This document shows, in pieces, positions 1-5,457 of a stretch of DNA of 11,213 bases. The position numbers and the translations under genes are program-made. The stretch is from Palsa-1233 sp031367105. Lineage in GTDB: Bacteria > Gemmatimonadota > Gemmatimonadetes > Gemmatimonadales > GWC2-71-9. Position 1 is the first letter of the stretch. Each line of letters starts with the position of its first letter. Under the pieces are notes generated by a model, which was not told where the DNA came from, did not search any database, and saw nothing but the letters and a program-made list of their open reading frames with translations. The stretch is taken from positions 1 to 11,213 of the forward strand of contig JANLPG010000184.1 in assembly GCA_031367105.1 (NCBI GenBank). The letters are read 5' to 3'.

Positions 1-1
1 C

Positions 2-241
2 AAGGCCAAGGCGGAGCTGGCGTCGGCGAAGAGCCAGCCGAGTGGGAACCAGTCGCAGATGACGCCGGATCAACAGAAGCAGATGTGCGACGCCATCAAG
101 AACTTCTCGCTGGCGACCGCGATGAACAACGCGATGAAGAGCATGCTCAACGATCTGAAGGACGAGGCGATCAAGGGAGCGGCTCAAGGGGCTGCCAACA
201 AGGTGCGGCGGGGGTTGGGCGGCTTGATCCGCCGGCCGTAG
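2..241 (+). CDS. C-terminal fragment of an unrecognised protein
   Basis: The frame is open from the left edge, so the gene begins outside the window and only about 79 residues are visible. The visible part is rich in Ala, Lys, Gln and Asn. It has a helical-looking stretch (NFSLATAMNNAMKSMLNDLK) followed by a small-residue and basic tail ending in GGLIRRP. An internal ATG at 59 could be read as a start, but no Shine-Dalgarno sequence precedes it and the frame continues upstream with similar composition, so I treat the gene as truncated by the window. No family is recognised. One cysteine is visible and no membrane segment. The stop at 239-241 is followed by 161 bp of spacer before the ClpP-like gene. 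Confidence 0.6.
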   Translation, partial: KAKAELASAKSQPSGNQSQMTPDQQKQMCDAIKNFSLATAMNNAMKSMLNDLKDEAIKGAAQGAANKVRRGLGGLIRRP

Positions 242-402
242 CGGCGCTACGGCTCCAAGCGCGCGGTGGCTACGGCGCTCCACGCCTTTGCCCCCTCCGT
301 GCGTTCGATCGAATTGGCGTACTTCGACCCGGTCGTCACCCCGCCGGCCCGGAAATAACCGCCCGGGGTAGTCCCGGTGGACCGATTCGGCTAGCGTTCA
401 GT

Positions 403-984
403 ATGGCTGATACCGAAAACACCACTCCGGCCGCGACCCCCGATCCGATGGGGCAGCGGATGTTCAAGGCGCGCACCATCATCATCTCCGGCGAGATCAC
501 GCAGGAGCTGTCTGAAAAGGTGATGGCGCAACTGCTGACGATGTCGGCCGAGTCGGCGACGCTGCCGATTACGATCTATATCAATTCCCAGGGCGGACAC
601 GTCGAGGCGGGCGACACCATCCACGATATGATCCGCTACGTCCTGCCCAAGGTGCGGATCGTCGGAACCGGATGGGTCGCGAGTGCCGGTGCGCTGATCT
701 ACGTCTCGGTTCCCCGGGAAGATCGTTACTGCCTCCCCAACACCCGATTCCTGTTGCACCAACCGGCCGGCGGAATGGGCGGGACCGCTTCGGACATTGC
801 CATCGAGGCCCGGGAGATCGTCAAGATGCGCGAACGACTGAACGACATTTTCGCGCGGGAGACCGGTCAGAGCGTCGAGCGGATCGAGGACGACACCCAC
901 CGGAACTTCTGGCTGGGGGCCGAAGAGGCGAAGGTATACGGCCTGGTGGGAACGATCATCGCCAAGCAATCCGAGCTGAAGTAG
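403..984 (+). CDS. ClpP-like serine protease subunit (ClpP/crotonase fold), Ser-His-Asn triad
   Basis: 193 residues. ClpP subunits form a cytoplasmic barrel-shaped peptidase fed by Clp ATPases. Seen: the core ITIYINSQGGHVEAG at 56-70, the nucleophile motif GWVASAGA with Ser94, the histidine motif LHQPAGG with His119, and the handle-helix region ending in DDTHRNFWL followed by EEAKVYGLVG. Aligned by eye to E. coli ClpP (ERDTERDRF), the third triad residue is Asn168 instead of Asp. The N-terminus is short: after about 20 polar residues it enters the FKARTIIISGEI strand and lacks the usual axial-loop segment and the YDIYSRLLKER-like stretch. The start at 403 is chosen because upstream in-frame sequence lacks family similarity; the Shine-Dalgarno there is weak. 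No clpX or lon neighbour is present, so this is probably a secondary ClpP-like paralogue rather than the main ClpP. Lower-probability alternative: an inactive or signal-peptide-peptidase-like homologue. Confidence 0.88.
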   Translation: MADTENTTPAATPDPMGQRMFKARTIIISGEITQELSEKVMAQLLTMSAESATLPITIYINSQGGHVEAGDTIHDMIRYVLPKVRIVGTGWVASAGALIYVSVPREDRYCLPNTRFLLHQPAGGMGGTASDIAIEAREIVKMRERLNDIFARETGQSVERIEDDTHRNFWLGAEEAKVYGLVGTIIAKQSELK

Positions 985-1084
985 CGGAGTTCGCCGGCAG
1001 TTTGCCCGCTGGTCTAGCGCAAAGCGAAAAGCGGAGGTAACCTCACGGGTCGTGTCGGGTTCCAAGCCCCCCTGCGAGGTTCCG

Positions 1085-1402
1085 ATGGTGTTCACTGCTC
1101 GTTTGTCCGGCGCGGTTCGTGATCCCTCTGGTCGCCCCATCCGCGGCGCGGAACTGACCCTGTTGCCCCTCAACCTGCGCGCGATTTCCGGCGTGGCGGG
1201 TGAATTTGCGTTCATCATTCCCAGTGGTGGTCGCTTTACCTTGCACGTCGCCGCTGCGGGCCATCTGGCGGTGGCGATTGAGCAGCTGGATCTCCCGCGT
1301 GGGGCCGTCCTCCGTCAGGAGGTCACCCTCTCACCCCGGCACCCCTCGCCGGTGACGCGAGTCTGGCGGGACGGGATGGCGCACCGGGCGTCGGTCCGGT
1401 AG
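1085..1402 (+). CDS. Small carboxypeptidase-regulatory-like domain protein
   Basis: 105 residues from the chosen ATG. The sequence reads as one beta-sandwich domain of the carboxypeptidase regulatory-like type: LSGAVRDPSGRPIRGAELTL near the start (the G-x-V-x-D-x-x-G-x-P-x-x-x-A-x-V/L signature), a GEFAF turn in the middle, then FTLHVAAAGHLAV, typical of such domains. They are usually fused to outer-membrane receptors or peptidases as structural modules; here the domain is the whole protein and no signal peptide is visible. The start at 1085 has GAGGT six bases upstream (1075-1079). A GTG at 1052 in the same frame would add 11 residues and has a GGAGG further upstream at a longer spacing, part of which lies in a short palindrome (GAGGTAACCTC), so I prefer 1085. 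The short Arg-rich tail (VWRDGMAHRASVR) after the domain is unexplained. Confidence 0.65.
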   Translation: MVFTARLSGAVRDPSGRPIRGAELTLLPLNLRAISGVAGEFAFIIPSGGRFTLHVAAAGHLAVAIEQLDLPRGAVLRQEVTLSPRHPSPVTRVWRDGMAHRASVR

Positions 1403-1500
1403 CCCAGATCGCCCCCGAGGAGGTGCTTTCGGCCCGGAACCGCTAGCGCGGCAGCGCGAGAGGTGGCATCGTTGTGTCTCCTCTCGCCCAGAGTCATTCG

Positions 1501-2088
1501 ATGCGTCGCTCCGTAATCGTTGGATTATCGCTCGTTGCCCCGCTGACGCTGAGTGCCCAGGTGGTAATCCCGCCTGCTGCACAGCAGATCGCTCTCGCGG
1601 TGCTGCCACTCCCGCAGGAATTTCGCGCCGACGCCACCGTCCTGGGATACAGCGCCGAGGGGAAGCTGGTGACCCTCCGCGCCGGCACCGGGCCGATGAC
1701 CTGCCTCGCCGATGACCCGAAGAACGAGAAGGGCTTCCACGTCGCCTGCTACCACAAGTCGATGGAACCGTTCATGGCGCGGGGTCGCTCGTTGCGGGCG
1801 AGCGGCGTGACTGGCGCGCAGGTCGATTCCGTGCGCTTCAAGGAAGTAAAGGCCGGAAAGCTCAAGATGCCGAAGCAGGCGGCCCTCTGGTCGCTCTCGG
1901 GTGATGCGACCTCGGTCAATCTGGAAGCGGGGACGGTGGGCGCGGAGGTGCACGCCCTCTACGTCGTCTATATGCCGTATGCGACGCCGGCCTCGACCGG
2001 ATTGCCGGCGGCGCCGGGGAAGGGTGCGCCGTGGGTGATGTTTCCCGGCACCCCGAAGGCCCATATCATGTTCATTCCGGCGATGTAA
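1501..2088 (+). CDS. Secreted protein of unknown function
   Basis: 195 residues from ATG 1501. It opens with a typical Sec signal peptide: MRR, a hydrophobic core (SVIVGLSLVAPLTL) and a likely cleavage site at SAQ, so the product should be exported. The mature part has two cysteines (in MTCLADD and HVACYHK) that could form a disulfide, a Lys-rich middle, and hydrophobic beta-like strands near the end (HALYVVYMPYATP, then APWVMFPGTPKAHIMFIPAM). No family is recognised. The start is uncertain: a GTG at 1474 in frame adds nine residues and has GAGGTGG at a good distance upstream, while ATG 1501 has little Shine-Dalgarno but gives the more usual signal peptide. It is followed 27 bp later by the DinB-like gene on the same strand. 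Confidence 0.65.
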   Translation: MRRSVIVGLSLVAPLTLSAQVVIPPAAQQIALAVLPLPQEFRADATVLGYSAEGKLVTLRAGTGPMTCLADDPKNEKGFHVACYHKSMEPFMARGRSLRASGVTGAQVDSVRFKEVKAGKLKMPKQAALWSLSGDATSVNLEAGTVGAEVHALYVVYMPYATPASTGLPAAPGKGAPWVMFPGTPKAHIMFIPAM

Positions 2089-2115
2089 TCGGATGATCAC
2101 TGTTGTGGGGGAGGA

Positions 2116-2607
2116 ATGCTGATCGACGCGGTACGGGACTGCCTGGTGCGCGACCTCGAAGGACTCGCCGCCGAACTCGACGGCTACCCCGACGAGGCAT
2201 CGGTGTGGCGGGAGGTGCCGGGATTCGCCAACTGCACCGGTACACTGGTCCTCCACTGCTGTGGCAATTTGCGCCACTTCATCGGTACGGTACTGGGCGA
2301 GAGCGGCTACGTCCGGAATCGCGAGGTGGAGTTCTCGACGCGCGGAGTCTCGCGCGCGGCATTACATCTGCTGCTGGCGGTCACCCGGGATGAAGTCGCC
2401 CGCGGGCTGGAAGTTTTCGATCCCGCGAGGCTGGCGGAGCGGTTTCCGGTCGAAGTGGGTGGCGGCCACCTGCCGATCGACCGGATGCTGGTGCATCTCA
2501 CGGCGCATCTTGCCTATCATCTGGGCCAGGCCGATGGGCATCGTCGCGCGACCACGGGTGAGCGAAAGAGCGTGGGGGCGATGGGCGTCGCGGTCTTGCT
2601 GGACTAG
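2116..2607 (+). CDS. DinB/YfiT-like four-helix-bundle protein
   Basis: 163 residues. The pattern matches the DinB/YfiT superfamily, four-helix metal-binding proteins that include thiol-dependent transferases and many uncharacterised stress-associated members. Seen: a helix with LVLHCCGNLRHFIG giving His47 and His54, and a C-terminal helix LVHLTAHLAYHLGQADGHRR with His127, His131, His135 and His142. A histidine in the second helix plus HxxxH in the last is the usual metal-ligand set; His47, His131 and His135 are my best guess. Substrate unknown, cytoplasmic. A strong GGGGGAGG lies only about one base before ATG 2116, closer than usual; no better in-frame ATG exists, so either initiation is slightly downstream or this spacing is tolerated. 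The gene ends 68 bp before the RAM-domain gene. Confidence 0.72.
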   Translation: MLIDAVRDCLVRDLEGLAAELDGYPDEASVWREVPGFANCTGTLVLHCCGNLRHFIGTVLGESGYVRNREVEFSTRGVSRAALHLLLAVTRDEVARGLEVFDPARLAERFPVEVGGGHLPIDRMLVHLTAHLAYHLGQADGHRRATTGERKSVGAMGVAVLLD

Positions 2608-2675
2608 GACCTTAGGAGCAGCGAGCGACTGCTCGGCTCACGTTGCTGTCCGGCTGTCTCACATCGGAGTTTGGT

Positions 2676-2957
2676 ATGGTAACCGCGATCATCCTGCTCA
2701 CCGTTGCCCGTCAGCAGATCAAGACCGTCGCGGAGCGACTGGCCGAGATGCCGGAAGTGAGCGACGTCTTTTCGGTGGCGGGCAAGTTTGACCTGGTGGC
2801 AATCGTGCGGGTGCAGGCGAACGAGGATCTCGCCGACCTGGTGACCGACCGGATGGTGCGGCTCGAAGGCATCGAGGGGACGGAGACGTTGATCGCGTTT
2901 CGGGCCTACTCTCGCCGCGATATCGAGGCGGGGTTCTCACTCGGGGCCGAGGGGTAG
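2676..2957 (+). CDS. Stand-alone Lrp/AsnC ligand-binding (RAM) domain protein
   Basis: 93 residues. The whole protein matches the alpha-beta ligand-binding domain of the Lrp/AsnC family: a first strand (VTAIILLTVA), a helix with RLAEMPEVSDVFSVAGKFDL, a second strand DLVAIVRV, a helix around ADLVTDRMVRLEGIEGTETL and a final strand LIAFRAYSRRDI. Full Lrp/AsnC regulators have an N-terminal helix-turn-helix before this domain; it is absent, so the protein probably does not bind DNA itself. Stand-alone RAM proteins are known to oligomerise and bind amino acids, and may modulate partner regulators or enzymes. The start at 2676 has CGGAG (2665-2669) six bases upstream; a TTG at 2643 in frame adds 11 residues of no recognisable character. 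It ends 13 bp before the SMR transporter gene, so the two are probably co-transcribed. Confidence 0.8.
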   Translation: MVTAIILLTVARQQIKTVAERLAEMPEVSDVFSVAGKFDLVAIVRVQANEDLADLVTDRMVRLEGIEGTETLIAFRAYSRRDIEAGFSLGAEG

Positions 2958-2970
2958 CCTGGGGCTCGCG

Positions 2971-3306
2971 ATGCTGAGCGAATCGCGTGCGTGGGCGTAT
3001 GTCGTTATCGCCGGGCTCTTCGAGGTGGGCTGGGCGATCGGCCTCAAGTACAGCGAAGGATTTTCGAAGCCCTGGCCGAGTGCGCTCACGGTGGTCGGGA
3101 TGATCACATCGATGTGGCTGCTGGCACAGGCGCTTCGGGTGCTGCCGGCGGGGACGGGATACGCCGTCTGGACCGGCATCGGCGCCGTGGGGACGGCGAT
3201 TCTTGGCATCGTGCTGCTAGGGGAGTCGAGGAATGGGTGGCGATTGCTTTGCATCGGGCTGATCGTGACGGGGATTCTAGGGCTGAAGCTGGTGAGCGAT
3301 CAGTAG
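2971..3306 (+). CDS. Small multidrug resistance transporter, Gdx/SugE subgroup
   Basis: 111 residues, the usual SMR length, with four hydrophobic helices. Helix 1 contains YVVIAGLFEVGWAIGLKYS with the conserved proton- and substrate-binding Glu18. Helix 3 has GTGYAVWTGIGAVG and GIVLLGES follows, both hallmarks of the SugE/Gdx branch. Characterised Gdx proteins export guanidinium in exchange for protons and some also export quaternary ammonium compounds, working as antiparallel dimers in the inner membrane. Guanidine riboswitches often precede such genes, but only 13 bp separate this gene from the RAM-domain gene, leaving no room for one directly upstream. A weak GGGG lies six bases before ATG 2971. 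SMR genes sometimes occur as pairs; only one copy is here, consistent with the homodimeric Gdx type. Confidence 0.88.
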   Translation: MLSESRAWAYVVIAGLFEVGWAIGLKYSEGFSKPWPSALTVVGMITSMWLLAQALRVLPAGTGYAVWTGIGAVGTAILGIVLLGESRNGWRLLCIGLIVTGILGLKLVSDQ

Positions 3307-3311
3307 GGCTG

Positions 3312-3346
3312 GCGGCGGGATCCCGGTTGCCGGACCCCCCCGCCGC
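3312..3346 (+). terminator. GC-rich hairpin after the SMR gene
   Basis: GCGGCGGG (3312-3319) can pair with CCCGCCGC (3339-3346), and inside the loop CCGG (3323-3326) can pair with CCGG (3330-3333) around TTG. It lies six bases past the SMR stop codon and could end that transcript. No T-tract follows, and the structure overlaps the proposed -35 element of the tRNA promoter, so termination is inferred only. Confidence 0.4.
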
Positions 3347-3356
3347 GGGCTATAAT
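3327..3356 (+). promoter_or_regulatory. Sigma70-type promoter of tRNA-Phe
   Basis: A perfect -10 hexamer TATAAT (3351-3356) lies 11 bases before the mature tRNA, with TTGCCG (3327-3332) 18 bp upstream as the -35. The sequence between -10 and the expected start (CCCGCG) is GC-rich, as in discriminators of stringently controlled stable-RNA promoters. The elements are seen directly; the regulation is inference. Confidence 0.7.
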
Positions 3357-3367
3357 CCCGCGTTGTC

Positions 3368-3440
3368 GGCCAGGTAGCTCAGTTGGTAGAGCACGTGACT
3401 GAAAATCACGGTGTCGGGGGTTCAATTCCCTCTCTGGCCA
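3368..3440 (+). tRNA. tRNA-Phe (anticodon GAA)
   Basis: A complete 73-nt cloverleaf can be folded by eye. The acceptor stem GGCCAGG pairs with TCTGGCC (one G-U pair). The D-arm is GCTC-AGTTGGTA-GAGC. The anticodon stem is CGTGA/TCACG with loop CTGAAAA, giving anticodon GAA at 3401-3403. The T-arm is GGGGG-TTCAATT-CCCTC. The discriminator base is A at 3440. CCA is not encoded; the sequence continues CTC, so the 3' end must be added by CCA-adding enzyme. The 3' half, from the anticodon stem onward, is also the left attachment site of the integrated element, so the insertion leaves an intact tRNA gene. Confidence 0.97.
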
Positions 3441-3442
3441 CT
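3395..3442 (+). repeat. attL: 3' half of tRNA-Phe
   Basis: The left copy of the 48-bp direct repeat covers the anticodon stem-loop, variable region, T-arm, acceptor 3' strand and two bases beyond the tRNA. Bases 3402-3442 (41 bp) are identical to 6894-6934. The single mismatch is G3401, the first anticodon base, against A6893. Confidence 0.92.
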
Positions 3443-3781
3443 CGGATAATGAGTTGATATATAAAGACTTGCGAAGCGTCTAGCTGATCTCACCGGCTGG
3501 GCACTTTTTGCGTAGCAAGCCAATGGTAAGCCAATGGGTTCGGTTGTGCTGCTGACCGAGGCGACCTGTCGCAACGAACCACCTGACGATCAGCGAGCTC
3601 AAGCCCAACGCAACCCAGAGATAGCGAAGAAAGCCGTGAATCAGACCGGGTACGGCTCACTATGCCTGGGGAACCCTTTGCGTTGATTCCTTTTAGCTCG
3701 CCGCAGACGTTTGAGTGAGCCGCACAAGTGGGGCGCTGCGCCACACCAACTTTCCAACTGTAGACCTTAAGGAGCTATAGA
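3443..3781. other. Element left-end leader without a gene
   Basis: These 339 bp between attL and the first cargo gene hold no convincing coding region. They begin with an AT-rich patch (about 3446-3466, including GATATATAAAG) that could ease bending or opening of DNA near the recombination site, then the two left arm-type repeats at 3514-3535. The end carries the strong ribosome-binding site AAGGAG (3769-3774) of the next gene. I see no clear -35/-10 pair for that gene. Confidence 0.5.
3514..3535 (+). repeat. Left arm-type direct repeats (two copies)
   Basis: Two tandem 11-bp units, AGCAAGCCAAT (3514-3524) and GGTAAGCCAAT (3525-3535), sit head to tail about 70 bp inside attL. The same motif in the same orientation and with the same 11-bp period occurs at the right end. 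This suggests binding sites for the N-terminal arm-binding domain of the integrase. Confidence 0.7.
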
Positions 3782-4210
3782 ATGCGGTTCAAGAATCTCA
3801 TTGTCGTTTCAGCGCTTGTGGTGATGGGAGCTGCTCGCGCGAATGGCCAGTCTACAGGAGTTCCTCCCCTCTGTGCCCCGGCCGATGACCGTTGGGCGGA
3901 GGAAATGCGAGGTTACATCAATAACATTCTTTCGAAGCCGGAGTTCACGAAGGTTCGCGAGTTGGACGGCCTGCCGGCGGTGAACTACTCGACCGTGACA
4001 TCTGTGCAGGCCGAGGAGTTGTGCTCCAAGGCCGCAGTGTTCATGAACAACCATCGGAAAGCACCGCTGCCTACACCCTCAAAGGTGTACATCCTGAAAA
4101 TCGGCTCGGTGTACTGGGTGGAGGACCCCACGTATAAGGCTGGCGAGTACACTCGGGTTCTCGTACTCGACAGCACGATGACAAAGGTTGTTGGCCTTCC
4201 CGGGCGCTAA
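3782..4210 (+). CDS. Secreted cargo protein of unknown function
   Basis: 142 residues with an excellent ribosome-binding site (AAGGAG, seven bases before ATG). Residues 1-23 form a signal peptide: MRFKN, the hydrophobic run LIVVSALVVMGAA, and a plausible cleavage after NGQ. The mature protein has two cysteines (Cys31, Cys81) that could pair, an acidic helix region (DDRWAEEMRGYINNIL) and a C-terminal half likely to be beta-rich, with KVYILKIGSVYWVEDPTYKAG and TRVLVLDSTMTKVVGL. No family is recognised with confidence. It is the first gene inside the element and its base composition is visibly less GC-rich than the flanking chromosome, consistent with acquired cargo. An exported protein is unusual cargo for such a small element. 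Its role is not predictable from sequence, and its relation to the next gene (133 bp downstream) is unknown. Confidence 0.75.
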   Translation: MRFKNLIVVSALVVMGAARANGQSTGVPPLCAPADDRWAEEMRGYINNILSKPEFTKVRELDGLPAVNYSTVTSVQAEELCSKAAVFMNNHRKAPLPTPSKVYILKIGSVYWVEDPTYKAGEYTRVLVLDSTMTKVVGLPGR

Positions 4211-4343
4211 CGCTCCGGGTAGTCCCGCAGTATGATTTCGGAGTGGCCTCGGCGAGTGTCGGGGCCATTCTACCGTTCGCGATCACGGCAGTGTTCTGAT
4301 CGACCGTGATTGAGATCGCCTTGGATACGGAGGGAGGGGAAGG

Positions 4344-5024
4344 GTGAGCGATGAGCAGGAGCCTGGCAAATCATGGGGGCATCTTCGGCCCATGATCTTT
4401 CGCTATTTGGAGAAGGAGCATGTCGATGCGTTCTTCGCCGATGGCAGCCTTCGCGTCAGCTCCTTCCAGCTATTCCAGACCCACCCAGACGAGACGCGAC
4501 GCGATGGGAAGGAAGGGCAGTGCATTGTAGTTCACCGGAACACTTCAGGTACTGGCCAGACGATAATGGTGAAAGGGCGATTTGGGGGCGACTGCTACGT
4601 TCTTTGCGGCTCCATGAGGCCCTCTCAGCAAAAACGATTCAAGCGCGACTCCTTTATCGCGATCCATAATCCCGTCGGGTTTGGAATCGTGATCGCGAAC
4701 GCCATTCCGAACTGCGTCGGAGGAGCGGACAGCCCAGTGATCTATGACCGCAGCATTCAAGTGCATCGTGATTTCGGAAACCTGGACCTCAACTCGTTCC
4801 AGCGCGAGGACGAACCGACGCAACTCGATCCCACTAAGGCGATGACCCTCGCTGGTTTGGCGGGACATGAGCTCGTCTACCGCAAGCATGACAAGTTCGT
4901 AAAGGAGGCCGAATATCGATTGGTCTGGCAGGTTTCAGGGGTCGTCCAGCCCTACCTCGATCTGAGGGTGCCTGAAGCGAGGCAGTTTTGTTATCCGCCG
5001 GATGACATCAGGGTCGGGGGTTGA
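4344..5024 (+). CDS. DUF2971-like cargo protein
   Basis: 226 residues starting at GTG, preceded by a purine-rich GGAGGGAGGGGAAGG. The architecture resembles the DUF2971 group: an N-terminal FRYLEKEHVDAFFADGSLRVS (residues 19-39; compare the family pattern of an aromatic-Tyr start and a 'G-x-L-x-F/V-S' strand), then FQTHPDETRRDGKEG in place of the NDP-x-E-like segment, a core strand CYVLCGSM (84-91), and a C-terminal KFVKEAEYRLVW (185-195) matching the 'E-x-E-x-R-L-V' signature. The match is by eye. Proteins of this type are poorly characterised and often occur in variable genome regions; some related folds resemble ADP-ribosyltransferases. No signal peptide or membrane segment, so cytoplasmic. 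Being cargo of an integrase element makes a defence or inter-element competition role conceivable, but nothing in the sequence proves it. Confidence 0.72.
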   Translation: MSDEQEPGKSWGHLRPMIFRYLEKEHVDAFFADGSLRVSSFQLFQTHPDETRRDGKEGQCIVVHRNTSGTGQTIMVKGRFGGDCYVLCGSMRPSQQKRFKRDSFIAIHNPVGFGIVIANAIPNCVGGADSPVIYDRSIQVHRDFGNLDLNSFQREDEPTQLDPTKAMTLAGLAGHELVYRKHDKFVKEAEYRLVWQVSGVVQPYLDLRVPEARQFCYPPDDIRVGG

Positions 5025-5066
5025 TGGTCGAAGCTAGCGCCAGTCTATAAGCCGTACCCCAGGATT

Positions 5067-5093
5067 TCGCCGGACGCGCGGACGCGCCGGCGA
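5067..5093 (+). terminator. Hairpin downstream of the DUF2971-like gene
   Basis: TCGCCGG (5067-5073) is complementary to CCGGCGA (5087-5093) with a 13-base GC-rich loop, 43 bp past the stop codon. There is no T-tract, so a terminator role is only suggested by position. Confidence 0.35.
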
Positions 5094-5353
5094 TCACGTG
5101 AAGCTAGGGCTTGGGCGGTCCCAGGAACCTCTTGCCGCTGATCTTGGAGAGTGGCTTTCCCTTTCGCTTTCCTTCCGAACGTTGCGGCCTTGCCAGGCAA
5201 CCAGAAACGCCCCACCCGAGAGGCAACTGCCTAGTCGAGATCTCCGAGTCTCCCGGCCAGCAGCCATCCGACACGGCTGCTCCGGGCCAGGTGGCGTTTT
5301 GATTACGAGAAAACCGCAGGTCCATGCGAGGCGGGTTTTAGGACACGGGGGGT

Positions 5354-5436
5354 AGGTGCGTAGGGGTCATGGTATGGGGTTTCCGCAACAGGTACGCATT
5401 AGCCGATCGACGCGGATGCGGAAGCCCGACGCACCT
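5354..5436. repeat. Nested inverted repeats
   Basis: AGGTGCGT (5354-5361) is the inverse of ACGCACCT (5429-5436). Inside it, TTCCGCA (5381-5387) is the inverse of TGCGGAA (5417-5423). The pairs are nested, so one RNA or extruded DNA strand could form a two-part stem over 83 bases. Function unknown: structured RNA, integrase transcript terminator or protein-binding site. Confidence 0.45.
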
Positions 5437-5457
5437 CGGACTCCTGCCGCGCCGTAA

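Larger units (their letters stand above)
5025..5457. other. Gene-less stretch of the element
   Basis: No convincing coding sequence is found in these 433 bp between the convergent DUF2971-like and integrase genes. Open frames of 60-85 codons exist on both strands, but they lack ribosome-binding sites, overlap each other and resemble no family. The left end carries the hairpin at 5067-5093 and the right part carries two nested inverted repeats (5354-5436). A small excisionase gene, a non-coding RNA or remnants of lost cargo remain possible. Confidence 0.5.

Noticed and set aside
85..402. Upstream extension of the ClpP-like frame
   Set aside because: The frame is open but overlaps the preceding gene in another frame, has Arg/Gly-rich shadow composition and no ClpP similarity.
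391..1218. 275-codon minus-strand frame opposite the ClpP-like gene
   Set aside because: It is antisense to a recognisable protease, with low-complexity Arg/Asp/Gly content and no family match; typical shadow in high-GC DNA.
1525..2277. 250-codon minus-strand frame opposite the secreted protein and DinB-like genes
   Set aside because: It spans two plus-strand genes, is rich in Arg and His, and has no family resemblance.
2958..2970. Guanidine riboswitch before the SMR transporter
   Set aside because: Only 13 bp separate the two genes, far too short, and no guanidine riboswitch-like structure was seen just upstream.
3490..3744. Minus-strand 84-codon frame in the element's left leader
   Set aside because: It contains the arm-type repeats, lacks a ribosome-binding site and resembles no family.
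5104..5325. Minus-strand 73-codon frame as a possible excisionase
   Set aside because: Basic C-terminus (GKRKGKPLSKISGKRFLG) is suggestive, but no ribosome-binding site or helix-turn-helix pattern is seen and overlapping frames exist on the other strand.
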